From Duganella qianjiadongensis (lineage in GTDB: Bacteria; Pseudomonadota; Gammaproteobacteria; Burkholderiales; Burkholderiaceae_D), in assembly GCF_009857915.1 (NCBI RefSeq), contig NZ_WWCM01000009.1, positions 124,001-188,000 of the forward strand: DNA of 64,000 bases, read 5' to 3'. Below, piece by piece: positions 29,640-36,677 of this stretch. The translations under genes and the position numbers were made by a program. Position 1 is the first letter of the stretch; each line of letters starts with the position of its first letter. Below the pieces are notes generated by a model. It did not search any database. It was not told where the DNA came from and was given only the letters and a program-made list of their open reading frames with translations.

Positions 29640-31097
29640 ATGCAGCTCAACACCAACCTCTCCGCACTGAATGCGCAACGCAGCCTGAATGCTGCGGGGG
29701 AGGATATGCTCGTGCGTTACCAGAAGCTGGCCAGCGGGCAGCGTATCAATTCGGCACGCGATGACGCGGCCGGGCAGGCCATCGGCGAACGCATGACCGC
29801 CAGCGTCAACGGTCTGCGCCGCGCGCGGCAGAATATCAATGACGGTATCTCGCTGCTGCAGGTGGCTGATGGTGCGGCGGGACAGCTGCTCAACAACTTC
29901 CAGCGCATGCGCGAGCTGGCCGTGCAGGCCGCCAATGACATCAATTCGACAGTGGATCGTCAGGCCATACAGACCGAGGTGAATGCGCTGGCCGTGTCCA
30001 ACCGCGACATCGTGGCCGGCGCCCGCTATAACAATGCAGCCCTGCTGGACGGGACTTTCTCCACCCAGCTGCAGATAGGCTCGGAAGCGGATCAGACCAT
30101 GCTGGTAGCGATCAGCGCTGCGCTGGTCAAGGACGGCTATAACCGCGGTCTGGTGGATATGGCGCAGCAGCAGGCAACGTCTACCGGCACCACCGTGGTG
30201 GGCGCCATGCGCTTTGGCGATCTGGTGATCAACAACTCGGTCGTGCAGGCTTCCGTCGACGACGTGAAAGTCGGGCAGACGGCCGATAGCGCCTATGCCA
30301 TCGCTGCTGCCATCAACACCTCTAACGTGGCCAACGTCACGGCTACTGCCAGCACCACGCTCGCTGGGGCGGTAGGCAATAGCGGCGGCCTGGCGGATGG
30401 CGATCTGATTATCAATGGCGTCAACATCGGCGCTATCAGCGGCAATACGGCCGCTGCCCGCGCTGCCAGTGCTGCCGGTGCGATCAGCGCTGCGGCGGGT
30501 AGCAGCGGCGTAAGCGCCAGCTCCGATGGCGGCACGCTAACGCTGACCGCTGCCGATGGGCGCAACATCATCATTAGCGAAGCCAATGCCGGTGCGGCCG
30601 CGTCGCTGGGCCTGACTTTGGGCAAGCAGCGCGGCAGCGTGACGGTAACGGAAGCGCCGCGCGCCGGCCTGCATTCGATGCGCATAGGCGGTACCAATCC
30701 TTCCGTGACCGGGCTGAGTGCCGGTGTGCAGGCTTCGGTACGGGTTGGTCCCGTCGATCTGCAGCCCAAGGATAGCTACATCGGCGGCGAGCCGCTGCAG
30801 GATATGCTGACCTTTAGTGGCGCCAGTGATGCGATGGACTACTTTGACGGCAAGATCGACGAAATCAGCACCATCCGTTCCCAGCTCGGTGCGCTGAGCA
30901 ACCGGCTGAGTGAAGCGGCGGCCAATGCCGACAATGGTGCCACCAATCTGGCGGCGGCGCGTTCGCGTATCGTCGATACGGATTACGCCAGCGAGACGGC
31001 GCAGCTGACCCGCTCGCGCATACTGCGTGCGGCGAGCACCTCCATGCTGGCGCAGGCCAACACCCAGCCGCGCCGCGCCCTGCAGCTGCTGCGCTAG
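29640..31097 (+). CDS. Flagellin, outside any flagellar cluster
   Basis: The 485-residue protein has the conserved flagellin ends. The N-terminal D0/D1 region (about 1-175) has NTNLSALNAQRSL, RYQKLASGQRINSARDDAAGQAI and NFQRMRELAVQAAND. The C-terminal region (about 400-485) has RSRIVDTDYASETAQLTRSRIL. The middle is Ala/Gly-rich and variable, as in filament surface domains. The C-terminus ends TQPRRALQLLR where flagellins usually have a PQNVLSLLR-like end. There is no clear Shine-Dalgarno site before the ATG, and no flagellar genes or obvious FliA promoter lie nearby. It may be an accessory flagellin, possibly poorly translated. Confidence 0.88.
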   Translation: MQLNTNLSALNAQRSLNAAGEDMLVRYQKLASGQRINSARDDAAGQAIGERMTASVNGLRRARQNINDGISLLQVADGAAGQLLNNFQRMRELAVQAANDINSTVDRQAIQTEVNALAVSNRDIVAGARYNNAALLDGTFSTQLQIGSEADQTMLVAISAALVKDGYNRGLVDMAQQQATSTGTTVVGAMRFGDLVINNSVVQASVDDVKVGQTADSAYAIAAAINTSNVANVTATASTTLAGAVGNSGGLADGDLIINGVNIGAISGNTAAARAASAAGAISAAAGSSGVSASSDGGTLTLTAADGRNIIISEANAGAAASLGLTLGKQRGSVTVTEAPRAGLHSMRIGGTNPSVTGLSAGVQASVRVGPVDLQPKDSYIGGEPLQDMLTFSGASDAMDYFDGKIDEISTIRSQLGALSNRLSEAAANADNGATNLAAARSRIVDTDYASETAQLTRSRILRAASTSMLAQANTQPRRALQLLR

Positions 31098-31116
31098 TGG
31101 CCGCTTTGCGGCCACT
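31096..31116 (+). terminator. Hairpin at the flagellin stop codon
   Basis: A perfect 9-base-pair stem (AGTGGCCGC / GCGGCCACT) with a TTT loop starts inside the flagellin stop codon. It lies between convergent genes. T residues come only about 15 bases later, so termination strength is uncertain. Confidence 0.55.
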
Positions 31117-31128
31117 GTCTGATTGCCC

Positions 31129-32403
31129 CTATTTTTTTGCCGGTTCAGGCTGCGCCTTGACCGTCGCGCCTACCAGCCGGGCCACACCAGCCAGCGTGGT
31201 CTGCGCAGCGTTCAGGCCGAGCAGAAAATCCTTGTCCGAATAGGTGGCATAGACGTCGGAAGGCTGGTGCCAGTTAGGATCCCAACCCGCGCCGATCTGC
31301 TGTCCACGTTCGTTTTCGCGCAGCGACACAGCAGGCACCAGATCCATGAACGGCGTTGAATCCGTATTGGTCATATGGAAGCCCACGGTGGCCGGATAGT
31401 TGGTGGCGTATCTGTCGTTGGCAGCGCGCAGCGCCCATGCCAGCCTGGCCGAGGCCTCGGCGAATTTCGACACGCTCTGGTATTCGATATTCACGTCCGC
31501 TTCCGCCCGCTGTTCGGGCGGTGAAACATACTGGGTCTGGCCTTTGGCATCGAGCACCAGCTTGCCTTGCGCGTCGCGCAGCGGAATTGGCATGCCGTGA
31601 TCCCACAGCATCATGTCGTGCTGGATCACACCCAGCCAGCGCGGCTCCGGATAGCGCCCCGAACCGGCCGGTGATTCTATGCCCTGCATATCCTTGCGCT
31701 GCATGGCGTAGGCGGTGGCGCCATTCAGTCCTGTCTCTTCGTTATTCCACAGGGCGAAGCGGATCGAGCGTTCGGTCTGTACGCCCGGCGCGCTGAAGAT
31801 GCGCGCCAGTTCCATCACCAGCGCCGTGCCGGAACCATCGTCATTGGCGGCCTCGCCAAAGCCGATGCCATCCATGTGGGCGCTGACGATGTACATTTCT
31901 TCTGGGTGGGTGGTGCCCACCTTGGTGCAATACACGTTCTCGCGCTGCGAGGCGCCCACCGGCGTAGCTTCCGCATTCAGGGCGCGCAGCTTTTCGTCGG
32001 GCTGGCGCATAGGATCGGTATTCACGCCTATCGGGGCACGGTTGCCGAACAGCGTGCTGCCGCCCTGACCGGGCGGGCCGCCTGCGCCGCCGCTGGGCAG
32101 GCCTGCTGCACGCTTGGCCGGTGGGGCATCGGGCGCTGGCTGGGTGTACATATACTGCAGGCGCTCGGTGTTGCTGCAGCCGTAGGATTTAAGCTGGGCT
32201 TCTATCCAGTCCAGTGCATCGCGGTTGCGCTGGGTGCCCTGACGGCGGTCGCCGAAGCGGGTCAGGCTCTTGATGGTAGCTTTGTACTGTTCCAGATTCA
32301 GCTGGCCGACCAGTGTGCTGACCGGATCAGCATCTGCGTTCTGCGCTTGCGCCATAGGCGCCGCACAGGCCAGCGCCACACTCAGGGCTATCAGGGATTT
32401 CAT
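31129..32403 (-). CDS. Secreted M28-family zinc aminopeptidase
   Basis: The 424-residue protein has a Sec signal peptide cleaved after about residue 20 (APMAQA), so it is periplasmic or secreted. The di-zinc site is complete: His in VSAHMDGIG, Asp in ANDDGSGTA, the catalytic Glu pair in WNNEETGLNG, Asp in NTDSTPF and the late His in NWHQPSD. A Gly/Pro-rich loop around 95-115 is unusual in length. M28 members cleave N-terminal residues; specificity is not predictable. It converges with the flagellin gene. Confidence 0.9.
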   Translation of the reverse strand: MKSLIALSVALACAAPMAQAQNADADPVSTLVGQLNLEQYKATIKSLTRFGDRRQGTQRNRDALDWIEAQLKSYGCSNTERLQYMYTQPAPDAPPAKRAAGLPSGGAGGPPGQGGSTLFGNRAPIGVNTDPMRQPDEKLRALNAEATPVGASQRENVYCTKVGTTHPEEMYIVSAHMDGIGFGEAANDDGSGTALVMELARIFSAPGVQTERSIRFALWNNEETGLNGATAYAMQRKDMQGIESPAGSGRYPEPRWLGVIQHDMMLWDHGMPIPLRDAQGKLVLDAKGQTQYVSPPEQRAEADVNIEYQSVSKFAEASARLAWALRAANDRYATNYPATVGFHMTNTDSTPFMDLVPAVSLRENERGQQIGAGWDPNWHQPSDVYATYSDKDFLLGLNAAQTTLAGVARLVGATVKAQPEPAKK

Positions 32404-32613
32404 GGGCTTCCTTGCAGGTGTTAAGGGGCAGTGTCATTCTGCATCAGGTTGAGCGCGCTGTGGCAGGAATGCGTGCATATCAGGCTCGGAATGCAACGTG
32501 CTAATGCCGATATCCGATTTCGGTATGTATCGCGCGATAAAAATGATTGGTGTAGCGGGCGGCGTTCGTCGTAGCATGGTTGCGCTCAATTACCCATTTA
32601 CGAAAGACTGAGG

Positions 32614-33540
32614 ATGTCAGCAATCAAACTTGCGATCGTAGGCGTCGGCAAGATCGTCCATGACCAGCACCTGCCCGCGATTGCGGCCAATCTAGACTAC
32701 CAGCTGGTGGCTTCGGCCAGCCGCCACAATACGGTGGAAGGCTTGCCCGGCTTTGCCTCGATCGAGGCCATGCTGGCGGCAGTGCCGGAGATCGAGGCCG
32801 TGTCGCTGTGCATGCCGCCGCAATACCGCTATCAGGCCGCGCAGCTTGCGCTGGCAGCGGGCAAGCACGTATTTCTGGAGAAGCCACCCGGCGCTACTTT
32901 GTCTGAAGTGGCCGACCTGGAAGCGCTGGCTGCGGCTAAAGGCGTTACGCTGTTTACTAGCTGGCACTCGCGCTACGCGCCTGCCGTGCAGCCAGCCAAG
33001 GCATTCCTTGCGGCGCATGCGCCAACAGCGATGGAGGTGATCTGGAAGGAAGACGTGCGCCAGTGGCATCCCAATCAGGAGTGGATCTGGCAGGCGGGCG
33101 GGCTGGGCGTGTTTGATCCCGGCATCAATGCACTGTCCATCGTCACCGAGATACTGCCGGCAGCGATATTCCTCAACCGCGCCACGCTGGAGTTTCCCGA
33201 TAATCGCGAGGCACCGATTGCCGCCGAACTGCATTTCCAGAATGCCGCCGGTATGCCCGTGCACGCGCAGTTCGACTGGCGCCAGACCGGCAAGCAAAGC
33301 TGGGATATCGTGGTGCACAGTAGCGGTGGCGAGGTCAAGCTCAGTGATGGCGGCGCGCGTCTGTGGCTTAATGGCGTCGAGCAGCCGCTGGCAAAGGAAG
33401 CCGAGTACCCGTCGCTGTATCAGCGTTTCGCCGAACTGGTGCGAAGTGGCCGTTCCGAGGTCGATCTGGCGCCGCTGCGCCACGTGGCCGATGCCTTCAT
33501 GCTGGGCCGGCGCAAGGTGGTGGACGCCTTCTACGACTGA
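32614..33540 (+). CDS. Gfo/Idh/MocA oxidoreductase, D-galactose 1-dehydrogenase-like
   Basis: The 308-residue protein has an N-terminal NAD(P)-binding fold (LAIVGVGKIVHDQHLPAI), the sugar-dehydrogenase EKPPGATLSEV motif (Lys in the EKP element) and a C-terminal sugar-binding domain with GGLGVFDPGINALSI. The opening and FxSWHSRYAP segment resemble D-galactose 1-dehydrogenases of Pseudomonas and relatives, which oxidise galactose to the lactone. Family membership is firm; the substrate is a guess. It stands alone upstream of the accessory islet. Confidence 0.87.
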   Translation: MSAIKLAIVGVGKIVHDQHLPAIAANLDYQLVASASRHNTVEGLPGFASIEAMLAAVPEIEAVSLCMPPQYRYQAAQLALAAGKHVFLEKPPGATLSEVADLEALAAAKGVTLFTSWHSRYAPAVQPAKAFLAAHAPTAMEVIWKEDVRQWHPNQEWIWQAGGLGVFDPGINALSIVTEILPAAIFLNRATLEFPDNREAPIAAELHFQNAAGMPVHAQFDWRQTGKQSWDIVVHSSGGEVKLSDGGARLWLNGVEQPLAKEAEYPSLYQRFAELVRSGRSEVDLAPLRHVADAFMLGRRKVVDAFYD

Positions 33541-33550
33541 TCCCTCCTGA

Positions 33551-33575
33551 CCGGCAGCTCCGCACGGACTGCCGG
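33551..33575 (+). terminator. Weak terminator-like hairpin after the oxidoreductase
   Basis: A 7-base-pair stem (CCGGCAG / CTGCCGG) with an 11-base loop lies 10 bases after the stop. No T run follows. Confidence 0.35.
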
Positions 33576-33580
33576 CAAGC

Positions 33581-33659
33581 TTGTCAACCACACCAGAACC
33601 CGCATAAATAAAGGGACATGCTGGTGTAGTTCAAAGGCGGAACGGCAGCTTCCCAAGCT
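33581..33659 (+). pseudogene. Degenerate 5' copy of tRNA-Gly with its promoter
   Basis: These 79 bases align without gaps to 34672-34750, identical at 62 of 79 positions by manual comparison. The copy includes a TTGTCA -35 and a TAAATA -10, and the tRNA-like part starts at 33620. The last 20 bases (GAACGGCAGCTTCCCAAGCT) are identical to the intact gene, covering the D-stem end through the anticodon loop with anticodon CCC. After 33659 similarity stops, and no matching T arm or acceptor 3' strand follows. It cannot fold as a tRNA but may still be transcribed. Confidence 0.8.
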
Positions 33660-33888
33660 CCGCCATCACAGTTTCGACACCCCATCTAGTCGAAACAGGT
33701 GCTATTACGGTGACGTTTGTGTCGATGCGCTAAGCTGCTGTATCGGATTACACGTATAGTCATTCTTATCGCTTCCTCGTGGCTTGAGCTGTGCTAGCGC
33801 CAGATCAACGTTAGCCTGCAATGCTGGACGTACTCTTGAACTTCCTCGGCCATTGCTCTAATGCCGAAATTCTCGGAGGTTCGTACAG
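33660..33888 (+). other. Low-GC leader region of the islet, with a possible 23-residue ORF
   Basis: This is the rest of the 348-base gap before the first islet gene. It is visibly less GC-rich than flanking genes. A short frame (33821-33892, 23 codons) ends in a TGA that overlaps the next ATG as ATGA, so it could be a leader peptide or chance. GGAGGT at 33876-33881 is the ribosome site for the next gene. Confidence 0.4.
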
Positions 33889-34206
33889 ATGACGACCATA
33901 TTCCAGAAGCCACGTAAAGCTAATTCAGCGATAGCGGTACGCGCAGCCGATCGAAACAACTATGAGCTGAGCGGCGCTAAGTGGGCTCAGCGCTTCATAG
34001 GCAGCAGTAGCACGAAAGACCTTTCGTCCACATTTCGCAAAGCTGTAGATGCCGTCAAGGAAGCTGATGGCAAGCTAGTGGAGGTGAAAACAGCGCCACG
34101 CTCTGGTATGAATAAGCAGATGAAAGCAATTGGTGCGAGCTACGGGGTAAAGAAATACATTGGTGGGGCGAAGGATAAACCCCATTGGTCATCGACTGGC
34201 CGATAG
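33889..34206 (+). CDS. Small orphan protein of the islet
   Basis: The 105-residue basic protein has a strong GGAGGT ribosome site. No family was recognised. It has no signal peptide or membrane helix. The N-terminal 25 residues look flexible and polar. A compact second half includes KWAQRFIGSS, FRKAVDAVKEADGKLVEVKTAPRSGM and a tail PHWSSTGR. The late His-Trp and a short basic C-terminus are reminiscent of small enzymatic or toxin domains, but no catalytic set can be named. It lies 13 bases before a gene for a small secreted protein, so the two are likely co-transcribed. Confidence 0.6.
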   Translation: MTTIFQKPRKANSAIAVRAADRNNYELSGAKWAQRFIGSSSTKDLSSTFRKAVDAVKEADGKLVEVKTAPRSGMNKQMKAIGASYGVKKYIGGAKDKPHWSSTGR

Positions 34207-34219
34207 GTGAGGTGCAAAT

Positions 34220-34543
34220 ATGATCAGGCCTGCTGTTTTTCTGATGATTTTGTTGGCTGCAGAATCCGTATTGGCGGCGCCCCCGCTACCGAAGGACGTG
34301 CAGGCATTTGTAAAAAACGCCGAGGCTTGCGAGCATATGGCCGGAGAGTGGGATAGCGATTTGCCCAAAGCTCAGCGAAGAGCAATCACGCTGGCTATAA
34401 AAAAATACTGTGCACCCGCAAAGTTCCAGCTGCCGCTACTGATGGAAAAGTATAAGCAAAATCCACCGATACTTAGAACCATTTCCAGGCACGCATACGA
34501 TTCAGTCAAATACTTCACGGAAGTAGACACTACCGATGACTAA
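34220..34543 (+). CDS. Small secreted two-cysteine protein
   Basis: The 107-residue product has a signal peptide (LLAAESVLA, cleaved near residue 19) and a mature helical part of about 88 residues. Two cysteines, in NAEACEHMAGE and KKYCAP, probably form one disulfide. A similar spacing (CxHxxGE ... C) is seen in many unnamed periplasmic proteins of proteobacteria. No enzymatic motif was seen. It follows the orphan gene at 33889 by 13 bases inside the tRNA-bounded islet. A periplasmic binding or inhibitor role is possible, not shown. Confidence 0.65.
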   Translation: MIRPAVFLMILLAAESVLAAPPLPKDVQAFVKNAEACEHMAGEWDSDLPKAQRRAITLAIKKYCAPAKFQLPLLMEKYKQNPPILRTISRHAYDSVKYFTEVDTTDD

Positions 34544-34710
34544 GATGCGTAGTTCGACGCAGTCGTTATTGGGCTTTTGGAGGATCAAAAAAACAATAGG
34601 TTGAAGCATGGCCATCGCACCCGGATGAAATCCCCCTCCTCATTTTCCATTGCACTGGTGTCTGGGTAAGGTTGTCAACAGTGCTGAAACCCGCGTAAAA
34701 TACGGCCCAT

Positions 34711-34784
34711 GCGGGTGTAGTTCAATGGTAGAACGGCAGCTTCCCAAGCTTCATACGAGGGTTCGATTCCCTTCACCCGCTCCA
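34711..34784 (+). tRNA. tRNA-Gly (anticodon CCC)
   Basis: A 74-base tRNA with encoded CCA. The acceptor GCGGGTG pairs with CACCCGC, the D arm is GTTC/GAAC, the anticodon loop is TTCCCAA (CCC), and the T arm is GAGGG/CCCTT with loop TTCGATT. The anticodon stem GCAGC/GCTTC contains one C-U mismatch at position 28-42. A promoter (TTGTCA, 18 bases, TAAAAT) lies at 34672-34701. It reads glycine GGG codons. The rest of the 309-base gap between 34543 and 34853 holds no other feature. Confidence 0.93.
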
Positions 34785-34852
34785 CAGCCTTCCTGATTTT
34801 TCTTTCCCCTTTTTTATTGATGTGGCGTGGCTGCGCCGGATGACGCACGCCG

Positions 34853-36436
34853 CTAGCGTCGCAGCATATGCTCGATCAGCGCGCGGTGGGTGGGCAGATC
34901 GGCCAGCGCCCGCTGCGATACCTGTTCGATCATGCGGAACTCTGCGCTTGCCTCGGCAGCACGCGGGTGGGTGCGCGCGTTGGCATATAGCGCGGTCGGA
35001 TACTCCATCCCGTACAGCACATACTGCCAGCTGGTGGGCGGATACATCTCGTAATCGACCACAAAGTCCATACGGTGCGGCGGGCGCGTGCGCCACATGG
35101 CCAGCTTGTCGCGCAGCGTGGCGCGGATGCTGGCCGGATCGGTATTATCGATCCAGAACTGGCTGTCGGTGCGCTGAGTCAGGCAGTAGTGCAGCTTGAC
35201 GAAATCGGCGATGCGCTCGTAGCGCGCCGTCATCATCTCGTTGTACAGCCGTGCTGCGGCGGCCAGTTCGCCATCGTGCGGGAACAGATAGCCGAGCAGA
35301 TAGGCCGCCGTTTCGATCAGGCCGATGCCGGACGCTTCCAGCGGCTCGATGAAGCCGCCGGACAGGCCGATGGCCACGCAGTTGTGTACCCAGTGCTGCT
35401 TGCGGTAGCCAAGGTTGAGCGTGAGCTGGCGCGGTTCCAGCCCTTTGCTGGCAGGGCCGATGTAGTCGCGCAGTACCTGTTCGGCACGCGCGGCATCGGT
35501 ATGCCGGCTCGAATACACATAGCCTATGCCGCGCCGCTGCTGCAGGCCGATATCCCAGGTCCATCCCGCTTCGCGTGCGCTGGAGATGGTGTAGGACGGA
35601 ATGGGCGCATCGGCGCGTTCGTATGGTACTTGCATGGCCAGTGCGCGATCGACAAACAGCGTGTCGCTGAGGCTGTGGAATTCTGTGCCCATGGCGGCGC
35701 CTATCAGTGTGGCGCGAAAGCCCGTGCAGTCCACGTACAGGTCGGCTGTCAGGCGGCCTGCCTGCGGCGTATGGAGTGCGGCGATAGCGCCGCCGGCACC
35801 CAGCTCCACCCGTTCCACGGTGGCGGCAATGTGCTGCACGCCCAGCGTACGGGCATGGGTGGCCAGCAGCGCGGCGAATTTTCCGGCGTCGAAATGGTAG
35901 GCATAGTTGAGCGGCCCCATGAAGTCGGCGTCGCCCGTGCGCTTGGGCGCATGGCAGGCGTCAGCCACCCGCTTCTGCATGGTGGCAGCGGCCGCAAAGC
36001 CTGTACCTGCAGGCGCTAAGCCCTGCAGCCAGTAGGGCAGCAGCTCCGCTCCGCCGGGGCGCTGGCTGGGCAGGCTGAAGGGATGGAAGTAATGATCGTT
36101 GCCGGCGCTGCCCGGCGGCCGCACCCAGTCGTTAAAGCGTATGCCCTGTTTGAAGGTGGCATCGCACTCGCGCACAAAGCGCGCTTCATCGATCCCGATG
36201 GCCGCCAGCGTGCCGCGGATGGACGGGAAGCTGCCTTCGCCCACGCCGATGATGCCGATATCGGGTGATTCCACCACGCTGACGCGCACGCTCTGCTGGT
36301 CGGCGCCCGTGCCCAGCGTACGCGCCAGAAAGGCGGCGGTGAGCCAGCCGGCGCTGCCGCCGCCGACGATCATCACGTGTTTGACAGGGTGCGGGGCGGC
36401 GCCTTGCGCCGGTGTTGCGGGGCTGCTGATGGACAT
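34853..36436 (-). CDS. Tryptophan-halogenase-like flavoprotein of a sugar-uptake locus
   Basis: With the start at 36436 the protein has 527 residues. It has the FAD-binding GGGSAGWLTAA, the GVGEGSFPSIR segment, the halogenase lysine (K96 in ATFKQGIRF, aligned with K79 of PrnA) and the IEPLEASGIGLIE motif with the conserved Glu. The halogenase signature WxWxIP reads WTWDIG here (292-297), so the Pro is replaced. Such proteins are common next to TonB receptors for sugars in Xanthomonas and Caulobacter relatives. It is divergent from a TonB receptor across three LacI-type operators. Chlorinating activity is doubtful; a redox role on another substrate is possible. Confidence 0.85.
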   Translation of the reverse strand: MSISSPATPAQGAAPHPVKHVMIVGGGSAGWLTAAFLARTLGTGADQQSVRVSVVESPDIGIIGVGEGSFPSIRGTLAAIGIDEARFVRECDATFKQGIRFNDWVRPPGSAGNDHYFHPFSLPSQRPGGAELLPYWLQGLAPAGTGFAAAATMQKRVADACHAPKRTGDADFMGPLNYAYHFDAGKFAALLATHARTLGVQHIAATVERVELGAGGAIAALHTPQAGRLTADLYVDCTGFRATLIGAAMGTEFHSLSDTLFVDRALAMQVPYERADAPIPSYTISSAREAGWTWDIGLQQRRGIGYVYSSRHTDAARAEQVLRDYIGPASKGLEPRQLTLNLGYRKQHWVHNCVAIGLSGGFIEPLEASGIGLIETAAYLLGYLFPHDGELAAAARLYNEMMTARYERIADFVKLHYCLTQRTDSQFWIDNTDPASIRATLRDKLAMWRTRPPHRMDFVVDYEMYPPTSWQYVLYGMEYPTALYANARTHPRAAEASAEFRMIEQVSQRALADLPTHRALIEHMLRR

Positions 36437-36550
36437 GCTGTCTGGTCTCCGTGGTGTGCGCTGTTTTCCCGCCTGACGTTGAGAACGATGTTGCGGAAAC
36501 AACGCTAGCGATATTTTTCGTTTGACATCCGTGATTTGAATTATGTACCA

Positions 36551-36606
36551 TGAAAACGATTTCACAAAGACCGAAAACGGTTTCATCAAGTTTGAAAACG
36601 TTTTCA
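36551..36606. promoter_or_regulatory. Three LacI-type operators spaced exactly 21 bp
   Basis: Three 14-base near-palindromes start at 36551 (TGAAAACGATTTCA), 36572 (CGAAAACGGTTTCA) and 36593 (TGAAAACGTTTTCA, a perfect palindrome). The start-to-start distance is 21 bases each time, two helical turns. They lie in the 241-base divergent region between the halogenase-like gene and the TonB receptor. The AACGTT centre is typical of LacI/GalR regulators. The same sequence lies upstream of the GH1 gene. Confidence 0.85.
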
Positions 36607-36677
36607 TACAACATGAGATCGTAATTTACGATAAATGTAGCAACGCCCCATTGCGTTTGCTACGACTAAGGAGACTT

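Noticed and set aside
33581-34784. A classic integrative element at tRNA-Gly
   Set aside because: No integrase or transposase gene is present, and the 5' rather than the 3' part of the tRNA is duplicated; kept only as an open question.
36437-36607. An N-terminal extension of the halogenase-like protein to 584 residues
   Set aside because: The extra 57 residues are encoded by the operator array and intergenic DNA, and the start at 36436 has a ribosome site.
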